Positions 25,801 to 40,800 of a stretch of 64,000 bases of DNA are shown in pieces. Position numbers and translations under genes: made by a program. The DNA comes from Siphonodentalium dalli. Lineage: Eukaryota; Mollusca; Scaphopoda; Gadilida; Siphonodentaliidae. Position 1 is the first letter of the stretch, and each line of letters opens with the position of its first letter. The DNA is taken from NCBI GenBank assembly GCA_032622095.1, contig CP136061.1, positions 67,337,127-67,401,126 of the forward strand, written 5' to 3'. The notes beneath the pieces were generated by a model, which was not told where the DNA came from, made no database searches, and saw only the letters and a program-made list of their open reading frames with translations.

Positions 25801-28800
25801 ATAAGGCAGTATGATCCTCTGTGAACTCAAGGTACATTATAAATGTATTTATTCTGCAAGAATAATGAACTATTTTTAATGAGTCATCTTTAGGATACGG
25901 TGCTTATAAAGTTACTCTACAGCATTTTTGCTTTTGGTATTAACTGATTTTGTTATTTGTTATAAGGAGTAACTTATAAAGAGGACCTTTCCATTGGCCT
26001 AACAAGACAGATTGAGCAATAACAATTATTGCTTCATTATTCCTGTGTTGGCTCCGTCATTAAGAAATCTATAATGTGAGCTGACTTTTAACTGCCCTTA
26101 TGAAATGTGCAATTTATCAGTATGTTTAAAAAACTGACTATTCCAAGAAAGCAACGAATAATTACCAGGGCAATTATATATTTTGCTGTCTCTGCTAGGA
26201 CATGGTATTGTCTAAACAGGAGTGTTAACCCTTTCAGTGCCAGGTCCGATTTTTGTATCAACCCATATACCCTGTGCCAATGCATTCTCATATATATGCG
26301 AGTCGACCATAGGTCGCCTCGCATATATAAGAGAATGCATTGGCCTAACAATTTTTCATCATTTGTTATTATTTTTTACAATTTTGATAATTTTTTCTTG
26401 TATTCTTTAACAGACTTATTTTGTAGCTTTAGTGGCAGGGAATCTTACGTTTTTCATGGGCATCAAAATTATTACTATGAATACTTGGTGATAGTTTTGA
26501 GTTATAACATCCCCCTAAGGTTTTATCCAGTTTGTTTTTAAATTCGCTATAGCATGCTTAAGCATACCCAAAAAAGGGCCGATTTTACAGACCGTAAATT
26601 AGGGCCGATCAGATCGGCCCCTGGCACTGAAAGGGTTAAGCATTTAAAGAATTAAGCAGCCATTGAGTTAAAATTAGAAGTGGCCAGAGGAAAACTTTGC
26701 TGGGGAGGCAGGAGTCTGAGAAATTAAATATTTATGTTGTTTGGCCTAACGAAAATAAATGTTCACTATTTAGCCTTTTTTGCATTTACTGCATACACAA
26801 CCTTTATGCATATCATTTCAGGTGCTGAGGCAAATGAGAAAGCTGAACTGGGATGACAATGAGGTAAGACCATGTGCATTATCCAAGCCTTGTTTATTTG
26901 ACATCCAAGCCTTGAAATAGGGTGTCTGTCATTTGCAGAATGAGGTCCCCAGAGGGTGAATTTAGTGATACTACCCCGCATTGCAGGCTAGCATCATCAA
27001 ATTCACCCTCTGGGGACCTCATTCTGCAAATGACAGGCACACTATTTCAAAAGGCTTGTTTACATCCATGGTAGTAACCTGATAATTCATTATGTTTATT
27101 TCTTTAATATTTTCCGATGGCCCCAGTCAGTAATGTGTTTGGAGCATTAACCCTTCCATGACTGGAACTTCCTGAAATTTTATGAAAACCCTGTGCCAAT
27201 ACATTCTCTTATATATGCGAGTCTCTCATATATAAGAGAAAACATTGGCCTAACAATATTTACCTTGTAAGCCAGTGCATTCACTTATATATGCGAGACT
27301 GCCTATTGGAGGCTTGCATATATAAGAGAATGCACTGGCACAGAAATTTTAATGCTGCACCAGCACAGCTCCCATCATGAAAGGGTTAAGCAGCCATCCA
27401 GCAATAGCTAAGCTGGTTTGATTTCCAATTATCAACGATTGGTGCAGGGACCAGCCTAGCGGTTTCAAATTGGGAGAAGTCACTTTTCTCGGGAGTGGAC
27501 TGAAATCAGGGAGAGTAACATTGGCTCAAGTTCAATTTACACCCCAAAATCACAAATCTATGATCCAATAAGTATTACACAACACAAGAGCCTATTTATA
27601 AAACCATTATAGTGAGTAGGAATACCATTATAGTGAGTAGGAATACCATTATAGTGAGTAGGAATACCATTATAGTGAGTAGGAATACCATTATAATTGG
27701 TAAATATACATTAAATATGCTGTTGGGACATATGCATACTGATACATGAGAGAGGTCACCGCTCCCTGGGACAAAAATAGGGAGAAATTTTGCACATTTT
27801 AGGGTGAAGATGTTCCCCAAGTCCCAGGCTGGTCCCAGGATCCGTGCCTTGCAAAGGGAAGGTAAGGCCAAAAAAACAAAGGGCAATTTTTTTGGAGAAT
27901 CAATGAGGGAGCGAGGGTTTTATTTTTTATTTTTATTATGGGGATAATGCCCATAGTTAGCATGGGTTATTATACCTTGTAATAAAATGTAAGGAGAACA
28001 TTGTTTTTATATAAACTAATGTATTCCACTATAGAAGAAAAAAACAATTATCACATTTTCTCAGTGGGTTCCTCATCCCCCAGTTCGCCGATAAACAGAT
28101 TTTTCCTGAGCTCAACGATGTAGATGGACCAGTCTACTAACGTTTTATCACCTGTTGTCACATTTAATGGGATGAGCATATTATTTTGCGTTTCTAATAT
28201 TGTTTCGTAAAAAGCATGTTTAATAACAACAAACAGAACTAAATATCCGGTTCAATTACTCAAATAAAAATACGGAACGTGAATACAATCGAAACGAAAA
28301 GATATAGTGATGTTCATAGAAAGTCTGGAATGACTTATTCTGCCGTATCTGAATAAGTATTATGTACCTCGAGATCAATACATGCTAGCCATAAAAACTT
28401 CAAATACTATTATATTAAACCAGCATACACATCACCAATACGCACCATATTTCTTTCCGGTTTGCGTTCCCGAAATTGGAAATCTCAGAATTGTTTACCG
28501 CACGAAAAGTGGGTTATCTACCTTTTCGAATTGATAAAATGCCGAAATATTTGATCACATTTGACTTAATAAACTTGGGGTTTGGACAGCTTGTGGTGAC
28601 AATATACCTGGTAGTTATCGTTGCCTAGTGTCTGTTTTTGAATACCAACACATACACCATTGTATGTCTATCATATTCAATGTTTGAAACATAACTAATT
28701 TCTGTTTTCTAGTTTCCTATTTTCGTGTTATCATTTGACAGCTTCGGTCAAATTGAAAATCGTAATAAAATGGTTCAACACGGGCATTTTTTCCAGATGC

Positions 28801-31800
28801 GGCTATGCCCGAGAATTAAAACCCTTTTTTGTTTTGGCCTAACCTGAATCGTTTAATTGAGCAAGTTCATTAGTTACTTAATTATCAGGAGTAACATTAG
28901 TTTCATAACCTTCTGTACAGTCTTACAATCAGCGATAAAACTAGCCATTTCATGGTATGGTGTAGCAGCTGAAGCGAAATTAAACCCCAACGAACTATCT
29001 AACCCATATCAGTGAAAAATCTTTTTAAAAGTGCGCCAATTAATGTTCATGGATTGTCTGAGTGTGTATAAAGTTCATAATTTATTATTTAATTGTCCTA
29101 TTTCTAATTTCTCCAAGTAAGGCATAACTCTGCTCTTCTTGAAGCCTCTTAACCCTTTCTATACTAAATATTCATTGATGAGTAGTTCCTGTAGGAAATG
29201 GTCAGATAATAAGTACAACAAATGACATAGGTCATTTGTTGAACTTAATATCTGAACATTTCCCTGCAATAAATAGGACTCCCTCTGCCCATAACAGAGT
29301 GGGAGATTCCATTTAGTATAGAAAGAGTTGAAATGTATTAAAAATTGAAAAAAAATTCAAATAATATAATCTTTGCTTCAGATAAAGAATTATGTGACAA
29401 AGTGCCTGACTACCATATGGAATGTAAAATACAATGCAGTTCATGCAGCAGCAAATTTATTAGCAGGGCTGGCTCCCTACCATGTAAGTGCAATAATAAG
29501 GCCCTACGATTCAGGCATTATTTATCCGATTTGATTTGGATATAGTCTTATAGAATCGCGATTCGATCCGATTCAGCCAAATGCTTCATCTGTGCAAACA
29601 ATGAGCAACAGCACAAAGTAAGAATGGCTGACGATGTCCGTGTTTACAAGTTCTGACTCGTATGTGAGTAATTGTAATCAGTAATCGTAATCAAAGTAAT
29701 CGATTACAAAATTTTGAGTAATCACCTGTAGTCAGTAATCATGACATGTTTTGATTACAAGTAATCATAATCGTAATTGATTACTTTCAAATGGACCTGT
29801 AATCATGAATACATTTTGATTACTTTTACTAAAAAAATCCATATGGATGCTATTGGAAACTCATTGAATCTAACAGAACACACAAATAATTTATAATTGT
29901 TTCTAATGATATATTCATAAATATTTTGCGTTAGTTGCAATGCATGTAAGAAAATTAAAAATATATTAAAACTATGTTTACATAAATAAATACACATAAA
30001 ATATAACATATTCCCAACAAGTTGGTGCACAATGCCTAATCATCATAAAATTTGTCATGAATGTTGACATTTACATGTAGATGGGAACGAGTCATTTTGG
30101 GGAAATTTGGCCAAAAAACGTGGCCGCCATCAGCCATCTTTTTGTAGACTTATTGTTTTTTCAGTATAAATAATAGAATTTGAACCTCCATTGCTATTAT
30201 ATTTAAATGGTGCACTGAAAAATATTTAAATTGCCATTGCCATGAGTTATAACTACTCATGTCAGTAAAATTTAAAACCAATTTGTTGAGTACAGTATAC
30301 TAACCCATCTGGAGTTCTCACACAAATATAGAACATGTGTTATTGTACAACTACTAAACTTTATAGGATGACCTTAATTTAATCTTAATTTAGTCCCATT
30401 TTCTTCAACCAGGAAACTGTTGCTATCCTTGTGGTTGATAGTGTGTTAGAAGACATTCGAGTTGGAATGGAGGTAAGATATTTACTTGTTAAATCTTCAA
30501 CTCTACCTGGTTAACTTCACTATAGAATTGAATCGGACCATGTAATAATCGCTTAACAAAGTTACCATGTTTTCAATACTATCTTATCATTTGGTATAAA
30601 TATGATCCATTGATATATTATTGAAAGTTCACAAATATCCAAATATTAAGAGAAATCTCAGTCCAAAACACTTTTATGAGACTTTTGTCTTAATGCAGCA
30701 TACACATTTTGTTGACAGAAGTTGGTCCTCGCATGCATTTCTTCAGAATCTTTGTAACAAAATCCCCTCATTGTTGTAAACAAATACATTTGGTAATTTA
30801 TAAATGCATGTTACACTGTTATAACTGACTCTTTTCATGGGATATTTTTATGTATTGTGGTTCTCTATTGCTCATAGCATTTAACCACATATATAATCCA
30901 TAGTTTCTTATTCACAATAACTAAATAAGGATCGTCCTTGCAACATAACTAGATATCTACAATCCCCATAGTATTATCAGATATAGATACTTAACCCTTT
31001 GGAGAGTATCTATAACGTCATATTCATGACGTCATGAGTAAATTTAACGTCAACGTCATACTCATAGCAAAATAATTATTAACAAGTTTGGGTCAAAAGT
31101 GTCCAATAATTTGTTTTAATTTATGTGCATTTTTTGTTAACATGTGTTATCATAATCATTTGCACTTATACATTCGGGACGTTATATTAATCAAAATAAG
31201 TCCTACACAAATCATTTATAAATCATATGATTTATTGAAGTTATGTCTACATAAAATAACACTTCCTGAAACGACATATATGTCGTGCTACTCCTCATCC
31301 GATAGACGACATATACGTCGTTCTACTCGCCAAAGGGTTAATGACGGTTATATTTACCATCTATGTACTTAATTGTGCATCATATGTCACCCGCCATATC
31401 AAATCCAGTCGTAAGTCGGGATTTTTTTACCCTGTGCCAATGCATTCTCTTATATATGCGAGTCGACCATAGGTCGCCTCGCATATATAAGAGAATGCAT
31501 TGGCCTAACAATTTTTTATCATTTTTTTTTAATAAATGTTTCTTACAATTTTTAGGACATAAAATAAAAAAACATCCATTACCCTGCAGGGAGCCCCACA
31601 CATATATAGAAGAGTGTCGTCTGCTCATGTTTGTCTGGGGCTCTGTATGGGTGAAATTATAAAATTGTTAAAGAATACAAGAAAAAATTATTAAAATTGT
31701 AAAAAATTGTTAGGCCAATGCATTCTCTTATATATGCGAGGCGACCTATGGTCGACTCGCATATATGAGAGAATGCATTGGCACAGGGTAAAAAAATCCC

Positions 31801-34800
31801 GAACATATAATGCAGGGCTCCCTGTCATATACAAGTCAGATGTGTAGCCATTCTTTATTGATAAAGTATTTGACCTGACAATGCTAAGTTAATTGCTATC
31901 ACTTGATGTTAACCCTTCCATGACTGGAGCTTCACATATATAAGAGACTGCACTGGCACAGGGTTTTTGCAAAATTTCAGGAAGCTCCATTCATGGAATG
32001 GTCAACAGTTATTGACCCTGTTGACTCAGTTGCTAAGGTTTGTAGTGTATTAGACCACCACAAACCGTCCAGCAATAATGAAGATGGTTCAATACCCAAT
32101 ATGCTCATATTTGTGAGCCACCAAGGGATCCCTGGGAGAGTGACCGGATTCATGTATCTGGGAAAGTTTGTCTGTTGCTTACTGGTGTTCATTCGTTCTA
32201 TATACAGTGGAGTGATTTCCTATTGAAATCAACCCTCTTTGTGGTCTTTCCTGTACCAATAACTCAGAAACTGTTTAACAGAATGTTATGCGATGGTATA
32301 TTCCATTGAATCCTGTACTGTACTCACATCATATTTTCACTTTCGCTTTACCACATTTCATGTTGTCGTTGAATTGGGCGGGAATTGAAAAAGACTTTTA
32401 TTTGAAATTTGAATCATCCCACCAGACAAGTATGCATGGACTGCCAGGCTAATAAAGAAATGAAAGCAAATCATGGTGATTTTAATGTGGTATTGTAGTC
32501 AATCAGATTGATCATTACACCTTGATGTGGGGACAATGTTCGACAGACGAGGTGATTTTACTCTTCCTGTGTATCCCAACCGTGTCTGTAAGGAGAAGTT
32601 CACTAATGTGAGATAAACTAAAATTTCAGACAAATTTACAAAATTCTTTCTATTGTAGATCAACCACCCAAAATTCAACCAAAGAAGGGTGAGTTGTGTG
32701 AAATACCTGGGAGAGCTATATAACTATAGAATGGTTGAGTCAGCAGTTATATTCAAGACCATGTACACTATCATCACATTTGGCGTTTCACTTGAAGGTA
32801 TGGTATTCAAGACATATGTGCTTATTAATTACTTCAAACTTTTGTGTTACTATTTAGCCACTATATCCTCTTAACCCTTCCATGACTGGAGCGTCCTGAA
32901 ATTTTGTGAAAATCCTGTGCCAATGCATTCTCTTATATATGTGAGTCTGCCAATAGGGAGCCTTTCATATATAAGAGATAACATTGACCTAACAATATTT
33001 AAATTGACAACCTGTGCATTCTCTTATATATGCGAGGCTCCCTAAGGGAGACTCACATATATAAGAGAATGCACTGGCACAGGATCTTTAATGTTGCACC
33101 AGCGCAGCTCCCATCATGAAGGGGTTAAAGAATGTAAGATTTAACTATTATTCGTGATAACTTCAACAGCTGTCATACTCGTTGGAAAACACACCTCCAC
33201 TTTGTTCATAATATTTTGAATTATGAGAAATATACTTAAAAGATGACTTTTACACTGACACCTATCATAACTACTGAAATTATAACTAAACAAGTCTGGA
33301 AATAGTGTGTCTGTCACCCTCAGGGGACCTCATTCTGCGAATGACAGACACACTTTTTCCAGGCATGTAACTAAACATACATCTCCTCCCCCTCTCTTTC
33401 TACCCCTCTTTTCTCTTTTTCTCACTCTCTCTGCCTACTGCTATCCCTTACACTATATTCTTCCCTATTTCCATCCCTAACTCAAATTCTGATATATATC
33501 TCCAATTCTCCAAAAAACATTATTTTCAACCTTTCCCATCTGAACTATACTTATTGGGGGACGGGGCATGTAGCCAAAGAGGTGAAGACTTCATATAAGC
33601 CCTCGTGTTTGTTGTCTGCTCCTCCTTTCCATACATTAACACTTCTATTTTGCATATATGTGTCTTATGTATATTATGTTATTGGTTTGAATTTTGAAAT
33701 AAAAATATGTTTACACTAAATATACAAGTTGCATGAACTCCATTATTTGAGTTAATCTCATGAATTTATGTGAGAACATTGAAGACTCAAATTTTTGTAT
33801 CTTACTACAACAACTTTCCTCTTACAATATTAAAAATAATTTGATAAACCTCTGAATTGTGCTAATTTCAGAATCAAGTCGCCTGGATCCAGCGGAGCAT
33901 TTGTTTCGTATCAGGTTGATCTGCGTTCTCCTCGAGACGTGTGGGCAGTATTTCGATAAAGGCTCAAGCAAGAGGAAACTAGATTGTTTCCTAATTTATT
34001 TCCAGGTATATATATAAGCTATCATGTATGTGTGTGCTTACAAGATATGTATTCAAAGCAAGCTATGTTCTCTTCAGTAGAACATATATTTCTGATAGCA
34101 GCCAACTTCTTATACCCTCCCAACGAAGTCGTGGGGTATACTGTAATCAGCTTGTTTGCACCGGATGACAGTCCATCTCTTGTTTTTATCTCAACTTTAC
34201 AACTTTACATATATTTCTCAGAAATTATATTTCCTTAATAATGTACTTCACTGGAGGTGAAGGTCCCTACTCAAAATTTCATGGTTTACATGAATTTGTG
34301 AGTGATTTTCCTTTCATCGCTTACAATTATGGAATTTCTCCTGGGTAATTAATTTAATGTTTATTGCGATATCAGCTCACAAGTCAGAGAAAAGCATGCA
34401 ATTTTGAGTTGGGACATTCATCTACAGTAAAGTACATTCTTAGGGAACAGATAATAACTAAGAAATATATTCCCTGTGTTATTATTTCAACTTAAAGTTC
34501 CCAGGTTTTGTACTGGTGGAATATGATCTCTACGGGGAGTTAGCCAGAGTAGAGATTCATGGCATGATCTATGGCTTCATTATGAATGTTACAAGCGATA
34601 TCTAAAGCATTCTTTGTAAGATTAACATAGAATATAATTAACATGGATGTGAGGCTTACCGAAGGTATAATGTTTCCATCCCATATGTTAGGGATTTAAT
34701 TGGTTAATTCCACCAAGCACTCTATACTCCACAAATCGTTAGATATTACAAATGATAATATTATTTATTCTTTTGATGTTGTTGGCATTATTTATTTGGT

Positions 34801-37800
34801 GAAGTCATTTAAACATGGTGCTATGAGAAATACATTGCTGAATTGGTAGACATCCCTGTTTTAAAATCATATTCCATTTTACAGGTTAATAAAATTAAAT
34901 ACAATTGTTATGTCATGAATATAAATCAAAATGTGCAAAAATATTGATGTGCCACGGGATGTGCATGAGAACACTGACTTACTATTAATGACTATTAAAA
35001 CTCTTGATATTTTACTCTTCATATTGCAGCGTTATTATTGGTATAAGAGAAGTATCCCAATTTGGAATGAAGATCGACCATTCCCAGTGGATGTGGAGAA
35101 CATAGTCATTGATGCTCTTGAAACTGTGCGTCCCAAACTTGTGTCGTTCAAGAGTTATGAGGAAGCATGCACAGCTGTTGAAGAGCTTGAAAGAGAGTTC
35201 AAATCCAAAATGGGTAAAATGACATTTTGATTTATTATTATGATATGGCTGGTTCTGTCTTTAATCTATTATCTTGTGTAGTCAAGGCTTTATATTGAAA
35301 TAAACAGGAGTGCAAACATTGTAAGCATTTTAGCTCAACTTTACTTTGTAAAGTTTGAGCTATTGTCGTGGGTTGGTGTCTGTTGTCCATCCGTGGAGCT
35401 GTCCATGCGTCCATCCATCAACAATTTCCTTGGCTCACCCTACAGACCATATCCCTCATCTGATCTTCACGGTGACCTCCAGATGGGAGTCATCAAATTT
35501 TTTTTTGAAATTTATTAAAAAACATGGCCACCGGCAGCATTTTGAATTTCAAATTTGAATACATTGGCACACCCTGCAGCCTGCATTTATTGGAGAAATG
35601 TTTTTTCGAAAATTTACAGGCATGTTTCGGATCACCTCCAGATGGGAGCTAAAAAAAATTATCAACTTTCGATGAAAAAAATGGTCACCGGCAGCCATCT
35701 TGGATTTTGCATGACTAAATCATTTGGCTCACCCTACAGGCCACATCCCTTCATATCGATTTTCGGTGTGACCTCTAGATGGGAGCCATCAATTTTTTCC
35801 GAAATTTGTTTTAAAAAATGGCCTCCAGCAGGCATCGTGGATTTTACTCTTTGCATGACTAAATCCTTTGGCACACCCTGCAGGCCACATCCCTTAACCG
35901 ATCATCACCAAACTGCATATGGATCTTCAGGGTGACCTCTAGATGAAATCCTTCTATTTTTTGTAAAATTCGTTAAAAACTATGGCTGCCAGCAGCCATC
36001 AGCTCAGTCCACAGCCCGCATTTATTGGAGAATTGTTTTGAACATTTGCAGGCATGTTTAGGATTACCTGTAGATGAGAGCCATCAAATTTGACAAAATT
36101 TCGATGCAAAAAATGTCTTGACGGAAGCCATTTTGGATTTTACTCTTTGCATGACTAAATCCTTTATATGGATCTTCATGGTGACTTCTAGATGGGAGCC
36201 ATCGATTTGTTTTTCGAAATTAGTAGAAAAACTTGGCTGTCAGTGGCCATCTTTGATTTTACTCTTTGCCTGACTAAATCATTCGGCCCACCCTACAGGC
36301 CACATCCCTCATCCAATCGTCACCAAACTTCATATGGATCTTCGGGGAGTCCTCTAGATTGGAGCCATCGATTATTTCTGAAATTTGTTATAAAACATGG
36401 CTGCCAGCAGCCATCTTGGATTTCAAATTTGAATCCATCTCCACACCCTGCAGCCCACATTTATTGGTGAAATGTTTCAAATGAAAATAATTTCATCTAC
36501 ACAATACAAGACCTTTACTGTAACTTTTTGGCTTTCCTTCTTCTTTATCATTCTATTCATTGCTCAGCAAAAAATAAACTCCTTTCCAAGTTGAGCTACA
36601 GTGTCATTGGCACTTTCATTACCCTTTCTGAACTAAATACTCATTAATGAGTAGTTTCCTTTGAACAATTCAGATGATAAGGTCAACAAATGACCTATGT
36701 TCATTGTTGCACTTATTATCTGAACATTTCCCACTGATGAATATGAATACTTCTGCACTTGTATTATCTTTTTGCCACACTGTTATCTGCTCATTTTTTT
36801 CTGAATACCCTCCAAATGATTAATAGACCATTACAACATTTATGTAATAACTGGGTGGAGGAATCCATTTATTATAGAAAGGGTTAACAAATTATTATTT
36901 GTGCAGTTATTGTCAGGAATTACTGTTGATCAAGAATGTATTATAAGTTTCTACAGTAATGCCCTAATTAATCGACTCCATATCCACAGCAGAATTATGG
37001 GTAATTTTTCAGGATTTAGTCGGAAATATGGCTTGTTGCCATTCATAGGAATGCTCTCCCCGAACAAGCTATTGAAATCTGAAGGCTTTATACCGGTAAA
37101 AAGTGTCGCGTAACGCAGTCAAAATTACACCCGTTTATTGTATTCTCTACCAACATTCCTACAGATAAGATTTTAGTCATCATATTAGAATAAAAATTGT
37201 CATGTTGACAAGTTATGAAAACCACCATCCCTGATCAGAAAGTGCAGATAATTTGGGGAAAACCTCGCGTGCACAAAAAGCCATGCCGTCAATACGTCAT
37301 GCATGCATGTGTCTATTCCTGGTATAATTTATGTAGGAATCTGAATTTTAAAACACGGACATCGATGACATGTATTGACAAGTATAGTATCTCAACAAAC
37401 ATGCTTACTGTAATTAAAGAACTTCATTCAAGGGTGAATGAGAAATAGTGTTTCCTAAATAAATAAACATTAGAATACACAGCGGCGCCATGTTTATTAG
37501 GCATGTGCAGATATCATAGTTAGAAAATTAACTCTGCAGTATACGCCAATATAAAAATCGGAGAACCACGCTACTTTTGTTTTCGCAACCGAAGTACATT
37601 CTCAGTTATTCCTGTTTCGTTGATCGAGCGAAAAATAAAGGGGAAAATGTTAAAGTGGGACATTTATTTGAGAGTTTAGACGGTCGCTTGGTTTATTTTT
37701 CATTTTCCCCCTCAAAACCAATAAAATGGACATATGTCGGGGGTAGCCCGGGTAGGGGCGGACTGGATAGGGTAAAGGCGCATATTATTCATGTTGGCCT

Positions 37801-40800
37801 AAACGGGAAGCGGTGCACTCAGACTGGTGCCATGTGTCCCGGAAAGCCGATTAATTTAGCACCATTCTAATCATCTCATATCCGGTCTATTGCAAATCCA
37901 CATAACGAACCATGTGGTCGCTTTTATTCAATTGATGTATAAACCATGCATCAATTTATTTTGTTATATATCCATAAAGTATTGTTTACATATATTGCCA
38001 CAAAAAAGTGAGTGAAACCCTTGATTGGGAACTTGTTAATCGCCGTTATTTTTGCGCACATCTGTATATCTCAAATGCCAGGTGCACCAGGGTGCACGCG
38101 AATTACGTCAGCATTATTCATAAATTGGGCGCGAGGACTGTGTAGCAATCGACATTGTTTGCTACATCGTAACTGTTGTCTGAGTGAACATGATTACATG
38201 TCACTTTCTCATCGATATTCCCTTTCGCGGCTTTGTCTTTAAAGTAACTACGGTATTGAAAGGATTTGAAATATTTAGGTTTATAAATCTTCGCGGGCGA
38301 AAAATACCTTACCACACATAAACGCTCTTTATTTTTCATTCTGAAGAAAATTCTGGCACAGATTTTTATACATTCAATGGACGGCAGTAAATTCCAAAAG
38401 GAGGTCCACATGGGTGGATGTAGTCAGTATATAATTCAAACCAAATAATATTTTAAATTAATGTAAAAGAAAATTATTTGAACAAGAGAAAACAGCATGA
38501 CAATAACAAATATTTAAACATGGGCAAACAGACAGTTCAAAGGAGGATGCGACAACAAACCATAATCCTAATTTTATAATCAGTCTTAAATGGCAGGATG
38601 GTGAGTCAATTCTCTAGTATCACTTGTGCATGGCATTCCAATGATTATTTCTCTCAAAAAGACACGTGCTGCCAAATCTAGAGGGAGCTTGTCGTCAGCA
38701 ACATCACACTTCCGTGTCACCTAATAATTAACAGCGGGGGCCTCTTCTAATCGGGATGGATTATGACACCTTGATTTATGACAGTTTATCGGTAGGACAT
38801 TGACTACTTACAAGATTATCACACCTTGTCACCAGACGGATTAGACCTCAAACAGAATAGATCGTCTGGCTGACGGTATTTAAACAATGGGCTCAAACCA
38901 CATTTATGGTGCCCTCTTTGTGTTTTTCAACATCATTCTAAAAACGGCAAGTACACCACGGCCGAACTGCAAGTACACCACGGCCGAACGGCAAGTACAC
39001 TGCGGCCGAACGGCACCACGGCCGAACGGCAAGTACACCACGGCCGAACGGCAAGTACACCACGGCCGAACGGCAAGTACACCGCAGCTAAGCGGCAAGT
39101 ACACCGCGGCCCAACTGCAGTCAGCCGGTGGAGCCGCGGTGTAGTTGCAGTTCGGCCGCGGTGGCAACGCAAACTACACCGCGGTTAAGTGGACACTTGT
39201 TTTGTCCAGCGGGGTATCTAGCTTGTCCTGTGGCTTAGCTAGTTACAATTGATTGGCAGGGTTGCTGCTAGAGGGGCAGTGGATACCTTTTAGGGTCTCT
39301 TTCCATTCTGACACATTCCCCCAACACTTTGTTTTCTGAATATTTTAAATTGATAGACATAATCCAATACTTAAGACTCTCACTATTTGTAGCTAATGTA
39401 CTGACAATAGTCAGTAAGGAACATGGGGATGGTGACACGTCAGTTGATGAAGGTCATGGACTATCAGCGATACATGAGAGTGATGAATATAACGATGGTG
39501 AGTGAACTCAATTTAGTTACTACTTAAATTGTTAGCTACATATCAGATATTTAACCCATCCATGACTGGAGCTTCCTGAAATTTTGTGAAAACCCTGTGC
39601 CAATGCATTCTCTTATATATGCGAGTCTCCCATAGGGAGCCTCTCCTATATAAGAGAATGCATTGGCCTAACAATATTTACTTTGACCTTGTAAGCCAGT
39701 GCATTCTCTTATATATGTGAGGCTCCCTTTGGGAGACTCACATATATAGGAGAATGCACTGGCACAGTATATTTAATGCTGCACCAATGCAGCTCCCATC
39801 ATGAAAGGGATAAACAAATGTTCAACTTAGGAGAAAATTATACTTTATTCATTGGATATTCAGGGAATCGAGCATTAAAACAGTTTGCTTACTGGCGAGT
39901 TCATAAAATGTTTTCATGCTCGATTTCCTGAATATCTAACGAAACAGGTTACGATTATCTCTATTGTTACTCAATCCATGAAATTTTTGCAAAGAAACTG
40001 TACGAAAAGCATTTTTATCACCATTACATGCTATGAAGTGAGATATCCTTTTCCGGTGATCGAATTCGTTTCATGGGGTACTCAGATCAGCACCAGAACA
40101 AACATAACCCTTTACCCAACAAACCGGCCAAAACCGGCCAAATAAAGATTCAATAGCCTAAAATATCTTCGGTCTGTCTCAATAGAACCATACACATATG
40201 GATATCATTGGAACCGGCTCCTTGACCACATTGTGATAGTTACAGTTATGCCCTGTGCCAATGCATTCTCTTATATATGCGAGTCGACCATAGGTCGCCT
40301 CGCATATATAAGAGAATGCATTGGCCTAAAAAAAATCTTTTTTTAACACTTTTTACCATTTTTTCTTACTTTCTTTAACAATTTTATAATTTGTAATGTG
40401 TTAAGCCAATGCATTCTCTTATATATGCGAGGCGACCTATGGTCGACTCGCATATATAAGAGAATGCATTGGCACAGGGCCCTTCTGTTGGGTAAAGGGT
40501 TAATCGAAGCTCTAGTAACCAACTTTCACTTTGAACTCAATTAAGTGACTCCTGGTTATGTGTTGATGTGTTTGATTCGCATGGTCAATAGCAACAAACT
40601 AGTGTACGCTAGATGCTGGTGAATAAAACTCTAAAGTCAGCAGCTCCCGACCAATCAGAATGCATGTTTTAGCGATGTTCTAAATCAACATAAATATCAT
40701 TCTACCGTTAAAGGATTAAACATGCACTTTAAAGTAATTTAATTTTTTTAGATTTAATGGTGAAAGTAACTGACCCACCACTCACAGCGTCAGTTCATAT

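Noticed and set aside
34931-35230. Separate gene starting at ATG 34931
   Set aside because: The part before 35030 is intron; the conserved segment is UPF2 exon 21 with a clear acceptor.
38887-39172. Frames with repeating GKYTTAERQVH or VYLPFGRGVLAV
   Set aside because: They arise from the 22-bp GC-rich minisatellite and are open on both strands.
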